DNA of 64,000 nt. It comes from Parcubacteria group bacterium M10-OD1-1 (GTDB lineage Bacteria; Patescibacteria; Paceibacteria; Moranbacterales; UBA2206). Position 1 is the first letter of the stretch; each line of letters starts with the position of its first letter. Below the pieces are notes generated by a model, which was not told where the DNA came from, did not search any database, and worked only from the letters and a program-made list of their open reading frames with translations. The stretch is taken from NCBI GenBank assembly GCA_003056145.1, contig LSNL01000002.1, positions 1-64,000 of the forward strand, in the 5' to 3' direction. Below are positions 16,308 through 24,017 of the stretch, piece by piece. Both the position numbers and the translations under genes were made by a program.

Positions 16308-17417
16308 ATGGATATTTCTCAAATACAGACTATTCCTGAGGTAATTAATATTTTGAAAATATTAGTTACAGGTTTTTTAGCTTTTTTAATGGCGTTTTTT
16401 TCAACACCAATTTTTACCCATTTTCTTTATCAACATAAAATAGGAATTAAAATTAAAAAGAACTCAGTCAGTGGAGAAAAGTTAAAATATGTTAGTACTC
16501 TTCATCAACATAAATCCGGAACACCAACAATGGGCGGGGTTTTAATTTGGCTTTCGGTAGTAATTTTAGTTTTTGCGTCTCATTATATTTTCCCTTACAT
16601 TGCTCAGCTTTTTGGTATAAATTTTATTGCTAGATTAGATTTTTTAAGTCGTTCTCAGGTTTGGTTACCTCTTTTTGCCTTAGTTTCGGCAGGCATTCTC
16701 GGTCTTTTTGATGATTATATGAGTATTAAAGGTATTGGAGCTAATAAAGGCGGGGGAATGAGATTTTTTTCTCGTTTTGGTTGGTTAATTATAATTTCTG
16801 CTTTAGGTGCTTGGTGGTTTTATTTTAAATTAGGTTGGGACAAATTACATATTCCAGCAGTAGGAGATTTTGGCATTGGACTTTGGTATATTCCACTTTT
16901 TATTTTAGTAATTCTTTTCTCAGCTATTTCTTCTAATGAAACCGATGGTTTAGATGGTCTTAATGGCGGAATTTTATTGATTGCTTTTGGCTCCTTTGCC
17001 TTAATTTCAGCTTTTCAAAACAAAATAGACTTGGCGGCTTTTTGTGCAGCCTTAGCTGGAGCTCTTTTGGCTTTTCTTTGGTTTAATATTTATCCAGCTA
17101 GATTTTTTATGGGCGATACTGGGGCGGTTTCTTTAGGAATTACTTTGGGAGTTATTGCTATGCTAACTAATTCAGCTCTAGTTCTTCTCATTATTGTTTT
17201 TATATATGTGATTGAGTCAGGATCAGTCGTGATCCAACTTTTTTCAAAAAGATTTTTTGGTCGAAAAGTCTTTCTAGCCGCTCCCATTCATCATCATTTT
17301 GAGGCATTGGGTTGGCCAGAAACTAAAGTAACAATGCGTGCTTGGATTTTCACGGCAGTTACGGCTTTGATTGGAGTTATTGTGGGAATATTAGGTGCTG
17401 GTATTTTTAACAAGTAA
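16308..17417 (+). CDS. mraY: Phospho-N-acetylmuramoyl-pentapeptide transferase
   Basis: MraY moves phospho-MurNAc-pentapeptide from UDP to undecaprenyl phosphate, making lipid I at the inner face of the membrane. The 369-residue chain has about ten membrane helices and the family motifs: TLHQHKSGTPTMGG (64-77), LGLFDDY with D135-D136, NETDGLDGLNGG with D213 and D216, FMGDTGAVSLG, and the HHHFE histidines near residue 328. It is the last gene of the scpA operon; the usual mur and fts neighbours are not here, so the standard dcw cluster is broken up. Confidence 0.97.
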   Translation: MDISQIQTIPEVINILKILVTGFLAFLMAFFSTPIFTHFLYQHKIGIKIKKNSVSGEKLKYVSTLHQHKSGTPTMGGVLIWLSVVILVFASHYIFPYIAQLFGINFIARLDFLSRSQVWLPLFALVSAGILGLFDDYMSIKGIGANKGGGMRFFSRFGWLIIISALGAWWFYFKLGWDKLHIPAVGDFGIGLWYIPLFILVILFSAISSNETDGLDGLNGGILLIAFGSFALISAFQNKIDLAAFCAALAGALLAFLWFNIYPARFFMGDTGAVSLGITLGVIAMLTNSALVLLIIVFIYVIESGSVVIQLFSKRFFGRKVFLAAPIHHHFEALGWPETKVTMRAWIFTAVTALIGVIVGILGAGIFNK

Positions 17418-17549
17418 ATTGAAGAATAGATTCAATAATTTGGTTCATTTTTCTTATAGATGAGTTGATTTTTATTTGGTTGTGTGCTAGGGTACAAACA
17501 AGAAACGGTAGTTTAACAATATTATATTTTTGCAAAAAAAGGAGCTTCT

Positions 17550-17879
17550 ATGTACAAAGATACGCCGAAAGTCGTCGTTCGAGATGAGGATATTATATTA
17601 CAGTGGCAGGAGGAATCCGGAACAAAAAGGGATTTCCCCCTAGTTCTGCCAGCAAAAAAGGATGTGTTTCAGGAAAAAACAACAATTTTGTTTGTAGGTT
17701 TTTTCCTTGATTTTAAGAGAAAGAATATTCACAGGAAGAGACCAACTGATATAAGGTCGTATCAGGAAGATCCTTTTCCTGATACTCCCGTTGTGTATGG
17801 TAAGTTCCAGAGAAGGGTGTTTTTTTTGGAGCTTAGGTATGTCCCAGACATACCAAAGCAGTTTTGTGCAATTCCTTGA
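17550..17879 (+). CDS. Small orphan protein with strong ribosome binding site
   Basis: A 109-residue protein that I do not recognise. It is basic, has no membrane helix or signal peptide, and ends in CAIP. A clear AAAGGAGC Shine-Dalgarno lies about 8 bases before the ATG, and a strong terminator follows the stop, so expression as a one-gene unit is likely. Base composition is less AT-rich than mraY upstream. A TTGATT/TAGGGT pair around 17466-17494 is a weak promoter candidate. It belongs to the same signal class as the genes at 1390 and 30258. Confidence 0.5.
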   Translation: MYKDTPKVVVRDEDIILQWQEESGTKRDFPLVLPAKKDVFQEKTTILFVGFFLDFKRKNIHRKRPTDIRSYQEDPFPDTPVVYGKFQRRVFFLELRYVPDIPKQFCAIP

Positions 17880-17904
17880 GGCTTTAAGCTTAGGGAGTTG
17901 CCAG

Positions 17905-17940
17905 AGATCTAATTCTGAATTTAGAGTTAGGTCTTTTTTT
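17905..17940 (+). terminator. Terminator of the small orphan gene
   Basis: 12-bp stem AGATCTAATTCT (17905-17916) with AGAGTTAGGTCT (17922-17933), two G-U pairs, then seven further T. Confidence 0.88.
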
Positions 17941-17945
17941 ATTGG

Positions 17946-17974
17946 TTGAGTCTTAAATGTTTTCAGGTTATAAT
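17946..17974 (+). promoter_or_regulatory. Promoter of the DUF5671 gene
   Basis: TTGAGT (17946-17951), 17-base spacer, perfect TATAAT (17969-17974). The leader is about 90 bases. Confidence 0.7.
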
Positions 17975-18070
17975 AAAAACTAGAGAAATAAGGTATAGAC
18001 CTATTAAGATTTTTTTAAAAGCAATTAGTTTAATAGTCAAAAATTTAAATAAAGTAACTTAATCAAAAAA

Positions 18071-19243
18071 ATGGAAAATATAATAAATGGAAAAGAGGCT
18101 ATCATTGATTATGTGGCAGAATTAGTGAAAAATGGTGCTAATAAAACACGAGTCAAGGATCAATTAATGGCAGTTGGTTGGTCGGAAGATCAAGTAGACT
18201 TAGTTTATAGCAAGGCTTTAATTCAAAATGGAATTCCAGTTCCTAGCAAAATAAAATCTTCAGCTAATATAACAACATCAATTTCTGGTAAAAAGTCATC
18301 TACTGTAGAGGTGGCGCTTAATTTATTTTCTTTTATTCTTTTAGGAATAATTGCCATAGCGACAGGGACACTTTTTTATCAAATTATTAATAAATATTTT
18401 CCAGACACACTTATTACTAATTATTACCAAGGTCAAATTTCAACAGAGACAATTCATTATGCAATTGCAACATTAATTATCGGCTTTCCAATATATTATA
18501 TTTCTATGCGATTATGGTTTCGCGGATTTCAAAAAGATGAAGGTAAAAGGGAGACGAAATTAACAAAATGGTTGACTTATTTAGTATTACTAATTGCTTC
18601 AATTACTGTCGTTGGCGATTTAATAACAGCAGTGTTTACATTCTTACAAGGGGAAATTAGTGTGCGGTTTTTTCTTAAAGCTTTAACTATTCTGGCGATT
18701 GCTGGAGCGATTTTTGGTTTCTATTTTTTAGAACGGAGAAAAATCCAGTATCGTAAACCGATTTCTCAAGGTCTTTTTAAGCGCTTCGGAATAATTGTTT
18801 CAGCTACTATTTTTATTGGAATTATTTTAGGATTTATCGTCGGAGGATCGCCAACAACAGAAAGAAAGAGAGGATTTGATGCTCAAAGAGAAAAAGATCT
18901 TTTTACTATTTCAAATTGTGTAAGTAACTATGCCAGGAGATATAAAAGATTGCCAGAATCTTTGAATGAATTACAAACTAATATGTATTCATATTGCGCT
19001 AATAAAAAAGATCCTGAGACTAAGAAAGTTTATGAGTACCATATAATTACTGCTTCAAAAATCGTTGGAACAAATCGTGAAGGAACCTTTGAACTTTGTG
19101 CAAATTTTAATTTAAAATCGGAAAAAAATAACTCTGAAGGACATAATTATTATTCAGGTGATGGTAAATGGGAAAAACATAATGCTGGGAAAAATTGTGA
19201 TAAAGTAAATGTTATTTTTGAGAAATTTAATAGAAATCAATAG
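18071..19243 (+). CDS. DUF5671-type membrane protein with extracytoplasmic C-terminus
   Basis: A 390-residue protein. Residues 8-55 form a small helical domain (AVGWSEDQVDLVYSKAL) like those often fused to membrane proteins in Patescibacteria. Five or so membrane helices follow (about 78-260) and contain the DUF5671-like pattern. The C-terminal 125 residues (266-390) lie beyond the last helix, carry five cysteines and resemble the mature part of pseudopilin-like or sensor domains (LFTISNCVSNYARRYKRLPESLNEL). Function is unknown; an envelope role is likely. The gene has a good promoter and ends 2 bases before the hydrolase gene. Confidence 0.7.
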   Translation: MENIINGKEAIIDYVAELVKNGANKTRVKDQLMAVGWSEDQVDLVYSKALIQNGIPVPSKIKSSANITTSISGKKSSTVEVALNLFSFILLGIIAIATGTLFYQIINKYFPDTLITNYYQGQISTETIHYAIATLIIGFPIYYISMRLWFRGFQKDEGKRETKLTKWLTYLVLLIASITVVGDLITAVFTFLQGEISVRFFLKALTILAIAGAIFGFYFLERRKIQYRKPISQGLFKRFGIIVSATIFIGIILGFIVGGSPTTERKRGFDAQREKDLFTISNCVSNYARRYKRLPESLNELQTNMYSYCANKKDPETKKVYEYHIITASKIVGTNREGTFELCANFNLKSEKNNSEGHNYYSGDGKWEKHNAGKNCDKVNVIFEKFNRNQ

Positions 19244-19245
19244 TT

Positions 19246-19869
19246 ATGAATATAAAAAGGCAAATAGTAGTTATTCATGGTGGAGAAGTTTTCAATTCAT
19301 ATGAAGACTATTTAAAATACTTAAAAAATTATCCAGTTGACTTGAATCGGCTTATTAAAAGACCTCGCTGGAAAAATTATTTGCAGGATGATTTAGGCGA
19401 TAGTTGGGAAGTTTTTTCTCCGCAAATGCCGAATTTTCGTAATGCTAAATATTTAGAATGGAAGATTTGGTTTGAAAAAATCCTGCCACATCTTCAAGAC
19501 GGAGTTGTTCTTATTGGACAATCGTTAGGCGGAATTTTTTTGGCAAAGTATCTTTCGGAAAATGATTTTTCGGTAAAGATTTCTGCAACATATTTAGTTG
19601 CTGCTCCGTTTGATAGCAAGGCTAGAGATGACATTGATTATACCCTGGGAGATTTTGAGTTACCAGAATCTTTGGAAAAATTTCAAGCGCAGTCAGAAAA
19701 AATATTTATTTATCATTCAAAAGATGATTCACTCGTGCCTTTTTCTGATTTAGAAAAATATTCTCGGGCGCTTCCTAAAGCAGAAAAGGTTATTTTTTAT
19801 GATCGCGGACATTTTATTCAAGAGCATTTCCCAGAAATTGTAGAAGAAATTCGTAAGTTGGAAAAATAA
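19246..19869 (+). CDS. Alpha/beta-hydrolase (RBBP9/YdeN-like serine hydrolase)
   Basis: A 207-residue alpha/beta hydrolase of the small RBBP9/YdeN-like type. The nucleophile elbow is GQSLGG with S93, the acid is D160 or D161 in HSKDDSLVPF, and the catalytic histidine is H189 in DRGHF. The oxyanion HGG motif is at 11-13. Such enzymes hydrolyse small esters or peptides; the substrate is not known. It is cytoplasmic (no signal peptide) and is probably co-transcribed with the DUF5671 gene, from which it is separated by 2 bases. Confidence 0.88.
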   Translation: MNIKRQIVVIHGGEVFNSYEDYLKYLKNYPVDLNRLIKRPRWKNYLQDDLGDSWEVFSPQMPNFRNAKYLEWKIWFEKILPHLQDGVVLIGQSLGGIFLAKYLSENDFSVKISATYLVAAPFDSKARDDIDYTLGDFELPESLEKFQAQSEKIFIYHSKDDSLVPFSDLEKYSRALPKAEKVIFYDRGHFIQEHFPEIVEEIRKLEK

Positions 19870-19952
19870 TAAGAGAAATCCCGTTTTTATTCTGCTAATT
19901 AATTATTCTTTGTTGAATAGAATAAAAAGTAACTGTGGCTAAAGTATATATC

Positions 19953-19978
19953 AAAGTATATACTTAAGTATATACTTT
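19953..19978. promoter_or_regulatory. 26-bp perfect palindrome upstream of the AbrB-like gene
   Basis: Two arms of AAAGTATATACTT meet head to head (19953-19965 and 19966-19978), with a third half-site AAAGTATATA at 19941-19950. The palindrome ends 14 bases before the AbrB-like start. It is a good candidate operator for autoregulation; it has no T run and is not a terminator. Confidence 0.6.
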
Positions 19979-19992
19979 TAATTTTTAAAAAT

Positions 19993-20163
19993 ATGTCAAA
20001 ATTAAAAAATAAAAATACACGTAAATTAATGAGATTGGGCAAAACTAGTTTGGCCGTTACTTTGCCGAAAGAAATGATTAATTCTTTAGGTTGGCGGGAA
20101 AAACAAAAAGTGGTTGCTAAAAAAGTTCGAGGTGGAATTTTGATTAAGGATTGGAAAAAGTAA
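19993..20163 (+). CDS. AbrB/SpoVT-type small DNA-binding protein
   Basis: A 56-residue protein (ATG 19993, TAA 20161). The stretch LGKTSLAVTLPKEMINSLGW followed by basic beta residues and GGILIKDWKK is the swapped-hairpin AbrB fold used by transcription factors and by antitoxins such as MazE. No toxin gene adjoins it, so a stand-alone regulator is more likely. The 26-bp palindrome just upstream fits self-regulation. A remnant of a second gene of this type, with the same IIIKDWEE ending, lies at 42957-43037. Confidence 0.8.
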   Translation: MSKLKNKNTRKLMRLGKTSLAVTLPKEMINSLGWREKQKVVAKKVRGGILIKDWKK

Positions 20164-20240
20164 ATTTATAAATCAAAAAAATAAATTTAAGGGTGACTAT
20201 TTATTGAAGAAGATAAAATTAGTAGATAAATTTTAGAAAT

Positions 20241-20279
20241 AAAAAACCGACAGGTTTCGTGACTTCCGAAACCTGCCGG
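20241..20279 (-). terminator. Terminator of the pyrE-pyrF unit (minus strand)
   Basis: On the minus strand: a 13-bp stem CCGGCAGGTTTCG with CGAAACCTGTCGG (20279-20247, one G-U pair), then six T (20246-20241). Confidence 0.92.
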
Positions 20280-20306
20280 CTAGATAAGAACTTAAACACT
20301 TATTTA

Positions 20307-21125
20307 TTATCGGGCAGAAGCTATGTCCGCATAAATCGCGGTAATAACCTCATGCCTAGTTTTCCCTCCTTTAGGCTCTCTTATTGGTCGTCCGATAATA
20401 AAACCTCTAACTCCATTGCGATAAGCCTCGCCTGGAGTCATGGTTCTTTTTTGGTCATCGGGCGGATCCCATGGCAACCTGATTCCAGGAGACCATATTT
20501 CCTTCTCGGGAAATTTTTTGTGAAGAGAAGGAGCTTCACGGGCCGAGGTCAGTAAAATATCCATACCAGCATTCACTGACATCTCGGCAAGCTTCAGCGT
20601 AAACCAACTCATTTGTTGACCTTCAGAATCAAAAATCATCCCTGGCGGAGGACTAATTCCAGCTTGCCGGAGCATTGTAATATTCATACTGGTTAAATAA
20701 TGAACTGCAATAATTTTTGGTGGTTTAATGCCCAGAATTCTTGCCTGTTCATCGCGTCCTTTAACAGCTTTCGCCATCATTTCTTCCATACCGAAAGCCA
20801 TCACATTAAAATATTCCATACCATTAAGTACCTGCTTTGTTATTCCTTTAGCAGCACCATAAATCGTATTTGGAATATCCACCAGCTTGACATCAGCAAA
20901 AGCTTTTTTGCCAAAATCAGTCGCGACCTGTAATGCCGTGGGGAGTGTGACATTGTTTATCAGTTCTAAACCGATTTTTGGCAAGGAAATACTCTCGTAA
21001 ACTTCTTCCATAAGAGAATATCCCGCTCTTAATGTCGGCGTATCAACTGGAAAAATGATCTTTACATCATTTTTTTCGGCAACCTTTTTACATCCCGTTC
21101 CTAGTGCAATCGCTGTCCCTGCCAT
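20307..21125 (-). CDS. pyrF: Orotidine 5'-phosphate decarboxylase-like protein
   Basis: OMP decarboxylase turns orotidine monophosphate into UMP. The 272-residue chain carries the family signature FADVKLVDIPNT with the catalytic D78, K80 and D83, a later phosphate-gripping region (RGFIIGRPI), and the barrel strands expected for the fold. The loop VDTPTLRAG (27-35) takes the place of the usual VALD strand. A GGAGG Shine-Dalgarno lies just before the start (AAGGAGGTAG). It is 19 bases downstream of pyrE on the same strand and shares its terminator. Composition is less AT-rich than the neighbouring core genes. A different orotidine-like substrate cannot be excluded. Confidence 0.88.
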   Translation of the reverse strand: MAGTAIALGTGCKKVAEKNDVKIIFPVDTPTLRAGYSLMEEVYESISLPKIGLELINNVTLPTALQVATDFGKKAFADVKLVDIPNTIYGAAKGITKQVLNGMEYFNVMAFGMEEMMAKAVKGRDEQARILGIKPPKIIAVHYLTSMNITMLRQAGISPPPGMIFDSEGQQMSWFTLKLAEMSVNAGMDILLTSAREAPSLHKKFPEKEIWSPGIRLPWDPPDDQKRTMTPGEAYRNGVRGFIIGRPIREPKGGKTRHEVITAIYADIASAR

Positions 21126-21134
21126 TTTTTCTAC

Positions 21135-21158
21135 CTCCTTAGTTTTATTTTTGAGAAT
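21135..21158 (-). repeat. Leader repeat before pyrF
   Basis: On the minus strand ATTCTCAAAAATAAAACT then AAGGAG; nearly the same sequence precedes pyrE (21889-21910), differing by two A. It includes the pyrE stop and the pyrF Shine-Dalgarno. Confidence 0.75.
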
Positions 21159-21882
21159 TTTCTAATAATTCCCAATTCTCATCACTCACTTTAGGTTTTA
21201 TTCTTTTTGAGCCAATTTTACATAATTCACATGGAGGATCCCAAGAATTAATCCAATGTTTGACCAAAGCCAGAACATTAAAAGATCCATATTTTTTAAC
21301 CAGGATATATTCAATAGCTCCTCTATTGAGTATCACAAGCTCTACTGGCAAAATGTCTATTGCCGGGTAACGCCCTTTAATTTCACAGACTGTTTCTTTA
21401 AAGCCAGTCCCAGTAGTAGTAAAATCTTCTACTAGCAATAAGGTGCCATTCGGACTAGCTTGATTCCGTTTTTCCATAACAACAATTCTGCCCTGCTTGT
21501 CTTTGATAAGATTAAGGTTTTTAGCTCCCAAAATTTCTGCAACATCATTTCCAAGTTCAGTCGCTCCCTTAGGTATTCCAGCAACATAATCTGGTCGTTG
21601 CAGTCCAGAATCGTTATAAATACGAACGAGATTCTTAGCTATAATCCGTCGTAAGTTATTGTATTGCAAGACAGTTTTAGAATAGAAAAAACCGTCGCTA
21701 CACATTTTAGACTTAAGTTCAGCGTGTAAACCTACCCTTCCTTCTTCCGCAGCCACCCTATCATATGACCAGAACCCTTTAAACACATTAAAAATATGCA
21801 ACAAATCTTCCTTGGATAAGTTCACATCAAGTTTGTCCAAAGCCAGTAATTCTGATTTACTCATCATAATTATTGATTTCAT
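21145..21882 (-). CDS. pyrE: Orotate phosphoribosyltransferase-like protein
   Basis: OPRT joins orotate and PRPP to give orotidine monophosphate. The 245-residue protein has the type I PRTase fold: the PRPP loop TLLLVEDFTTTGTGFKETV (about 148-166), the upstream AGIPKGATELGNDVAEILG segment, and the RIVVMEKR strand. It is longer than many PyrE (about 210), with an extra C-terminal tail carrying two cysteines (PPCELCKIG). The start is fixed by AAGGAG six bases upstream. It is the first gene of a two-gene unit with pyrF. Together they make UMP from orotate; no earlier pyrimidine gene is present, so salvage of orotate is the likely role (inference). Confidence 0.88.
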   Translation of the reverse strand: MKSIIMMSKSELLALDKLDVNLSKEDLLHIFNVFKGFWSYDRVAAEEGRVGLHAELKSKMCSDGFFYSKTVLQYNNLRRIIAKNLVRIYNDSGLQRPDYVAGIPKGATELGNDVAEILGAKNLNLIKDKQGRIVVMEKRNQASPNGTLLLVEDFTTTGTGFKETVCEIKGRYPAIDILPVELVILNRGAIEYILVKKYGSFNVLALVKHWINSWDPPCELCKIGSKRIKPKVSDENWELLENSQK

Positions 21883-21888
21883 TCTTTG

Positions 21889-21910
21889 CTCCTTAGTTTT
21901 ATTTGAGAAT
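21889..21910 (-). repeat. Leader repeat before pyrE
   Basis: Minus-strand ATTCTCAAATAAAACT followed by AAGGAG, matching the pyrF leader at 21135-21158 apart from a two-base length change. Confidence 0.75.
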
Positions 21911-21936
21911 CTTTAAATTGAAAATGAACTATTAGT

Positions 21937-21965
21937 AGTCTACTGATTTAATTGAAATTAGTCAA
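21937..21965 (-). promoter_or_regulatory. Promoter of pyrE-pyrF
   Basis: Minus strand: TTGACT (21965-21960), 17-base spacer, TAGACT (21942-21937). It resembles the dapB promoter in spacing and in a TAG-starting -10 box. Confidence 0.6.
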
Positions 21966-22121
21966 TAAAATAGCAGATAACTTCTTAAATAATTAAATGT
22001 ATTACCTTGCTTATTTTTATTCTAGAAAGTAGGAGGTTAATAGCTAGAAATCAAATTGTAAATAAATAGTTCTTAAAAAAAATAGATTAAAGAAATAAAT
22101 TTTTTAAAAAGTAAGAATCAA
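21966..22121. other. Noncoding divergent gap
   Basis: AT-rich sequence between the divergent pyrE and nuclease promoters. I see no RNA gene, repeat or reading frame. Confidence 0.4.
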
Positions 22122-22150
22122 TTGATAGTTTGAAATCTTTAGTATAAAAT
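22122..22150 (+). promoter_or_regulatory. Promoter of the nuclease gene
   Basis: TTGATA (22122-22127), 17-base spacer, TAAAAT (22145-22150). Confidence 0.55.
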
Positions 22151-22222
22151 AAAAGAGTGATTGGCAATTTAAGTTACTTAGAACTGTAAAATACAACTTA
22201 AGATAAATAGAAATAATTTTAA

Positions 22223-22795
22223 ATGCTCAACCAGTCAATAAAAATTAAAACGCTTGGATTAATTGGTCTTATTTTTCTTATTGGAATAGTAATTGGTTTT
22301 CAGCTCGGAAAAAATAATTTAGCAGTTAATAATTATCATCAAAATCAACTAACTGAAAAAGTAGTTAAAGATAAAATTTCTCAAGTAGCTTATATTGGAA
22401 AATATAAAGTTGCGAGAGTTATTGATGGTGATACAATTGAGATTGAAGGTGGAGAGCGAGTGAGGTATATTGGCATGGATACTCCAGAGACAGTCAAACC
22501 GCACACAGCTATTCAATGTTTTGGACCAGAAGCTAGCCAGGAAAATAAAAAATTAGTCGCTGGAAAAATAGTTCGTTTAGAAAAAGATGTAACTAACCGT
22601 GATAAATACGGTCGTTTATTGCGTTATGTCTGGTTAGGTAATAATTTAGTAGATTTAACTTTAGTACAATTAGGTTTTGCTCGTGCTACGCCTTATCCAC
22701 CTAATATTCATTATAAAACTAAATTTTATCAAGCTGAAAATTTAGCACGAAAACAAAAAATTGGTTTGTGGAAATCGTGTGTAAAAAATAATTAA
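22223..22795 (+). CDS. Membrane-anchored thermonuclease (SNase family)
   Basis: A 190-residue staphylococcal-nuclease homologue. A signal-anchor helix (about 8-28) places the enzyme outside the cell membrane. The SNase domain (about 60-188) keeps the catalytic triad R81 and E89 (VRYIGMDTPE) and R131 (DKYGRLLRYV), and the calcium-site aspartates in VIDGDTIEI. Such enzymes degrade DNA and RNA. In a cell with few nucleotide-synthesis genes it could release bases and nucleosides for uptake, which fits the pyrEF salvage pair beside it; that link is inference. It has its own promoter. Confidence 0.93.
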   Translation: MLNQSIKIKTLGLIGLIFLIGIVIGFQLGKNNLAVNNYHQNQLTEKVVKDKISQVAYIGKYKVARVIDGDTIEIEGGERVRYIGMDTPETVKPHTAIQCFGPEASQENKKLVAGKIVRLEKDVTNRDKYGRLLRYVWLGNNLVDLTLVQLGFARATPYPPNIHYKTKFYQAENLARKQKIGLWKSCVKNN

Positions 22796-22904
22796 AACTA
22801 AATATAAATGTAGTAGATTAAGAAAGATAAATAGGGGTATAATAAAAAAACAGATATTTAATAAAATAATTCAAACAAATCAATCTAGATTATAAGAAAA
22901 AAAT

Positions 22905-23939
22905 ATGAAAATAAGAAGAATTCAAGAAGCTGAATTAGAAAATAAAAAGGTCTTATTGAGAGTAGATTTTAATGTAGCTTTAGAAAACGAGAAGGTAAAA
23001 GAAGATTTTAAAATTAAAGTTGCTCAAGAAACAATAAATTATTTATTAAGTCGAGGAGCTAAAGTAGCTCTACTTTCTCATCTCGGAAGACCAGAGGGGA
23101 TGGTTAAATCAGAATTTTCTCTAGCTCAAATAAAAGATGATGTACAGAAAATTCTAGGTAAAAAAATTAATTTTATTTCTGATTGTATTGGAGAAAAAAT
23201 AAATAAAATATCGCGAGAAGAGATACTTCTATTAGAAAATGTAAGATTTCATCTTGGGGATAAAAACAATAATCAAGAGTTTTCTCAAAAATTAGCTGAA
23301 AATTTCGATATTTTTATCAACGATGCTTTTAGTGTTTCTCATCGTGATCAAGCTTCGGTAACTGGAGTGGCTAAAATACTGCCTAGCTATGCAGGTTTTC
23401 GGCTACAAAAAGAAATAGCCGAAATGGAAAAGATAAAAAATAATTTTGAACGACCAGCAATAGCAATTATTGGTGGCGCAAAAATAAAAACTAAATTACC
23501 GGTGATTAATTTTTTTGAAACTAATTATGATTTTATTTTAGTAGGAGGGAAAATTGCTAACGAAGCTTTAGATGAAAAAATTAAATTTTCTGAGAAAGTT
23601 ATTTTACCGTTGGATTTTATAGACAATCGTTTAGATATTGGTAATAAAACTTTAGCTCAATTTAAGGCTCTGATTGTTTCGGCTAAAACTATTGTCTGGA
23701 ATGGTCCGACCGGAAAATTTGAAGAAAAGAAATATGCTAAAAGTTCCAATGAAATTTTAGAGGCAATTTTGGCTTCAGGAGCATACACGGTAATTGGTGG
23801 AGGAGAAACAATTGAAATAGTAGAAAAGAATAAAGCAATGAACAAAATTAGTTTTGTTTCTACTGGTGGCGGTGCAATGCTGGCTTATTTGGGAGGTGAG
23901 AAGATGCCAGGGATTGAAGTTTTAGAAAATAGAAAGTAA
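22905..23939 (+). CDS. pgk: Phosphoglycerate kinase
   Basis: Makes ATP and 3-phosphoglycerate from 1,3-bisphosphoglycerate. Conserved parts are LLRVDFNVAL (substrate loop), SHLGRPEG, LLENVRFH, NDAFSVSHRDQASVTG, IGGAKIKTKL, VWNGPTGKFE and STGGGAML. At 344 residues it is about 45 shorter than usual. The loss is in surface loops of both domains: the segment after VDFNV is short, and only about 30 residues separate the KFSEKV strand from VWNGPTG. No active-site motif is lost. A TATAAT at 22838-22843 may serve as its -10 box. It opens the energy block that continues with eno and gpmI. Confidence 0.96.
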   Translation: MKIRRIQEAELENKKVLLRVDFNVALENEKVKEDFKIKVAQETINYLLSRGAKVALLSHLGRPEGMVKSEFSLAQIKDDVQKILGKKINFISDCIGEKINKISREEILLLENVRFHLGDKNNNQEFSQKLAENFDIFINDAFSVSHRDQASVTGVAKILPSYAGFRLQKEIAEMEKIKNNFERPAIAIIGGAKIKTKLPVINFFETNYDFILVGGKIANEALDEKIKFSEKVILPLDFIDNRLDIGNKTLAQFKALIVSAKTIVWNGPTGKFEEKKYAKSSNEILEAILASGAYTVIGGGETIEIVEKNKAMNKISFVSTGGGAMLAYLGGEKMPGIEVLENRK

Positions 23940-24017
23940 ATGTGCTATAATGTAAAAAAGAAAACTTAAAAGTTAAATTAAAAAAATAATTAATGCTTTA
24001 AATTAAATTTTAAAAAT

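Noticed and set aside
20259..20555. 98-codon plus-strand frame over the pyrF end
   Set aside because: Antisense to pyrF and running through its terminator; no family resemblance.
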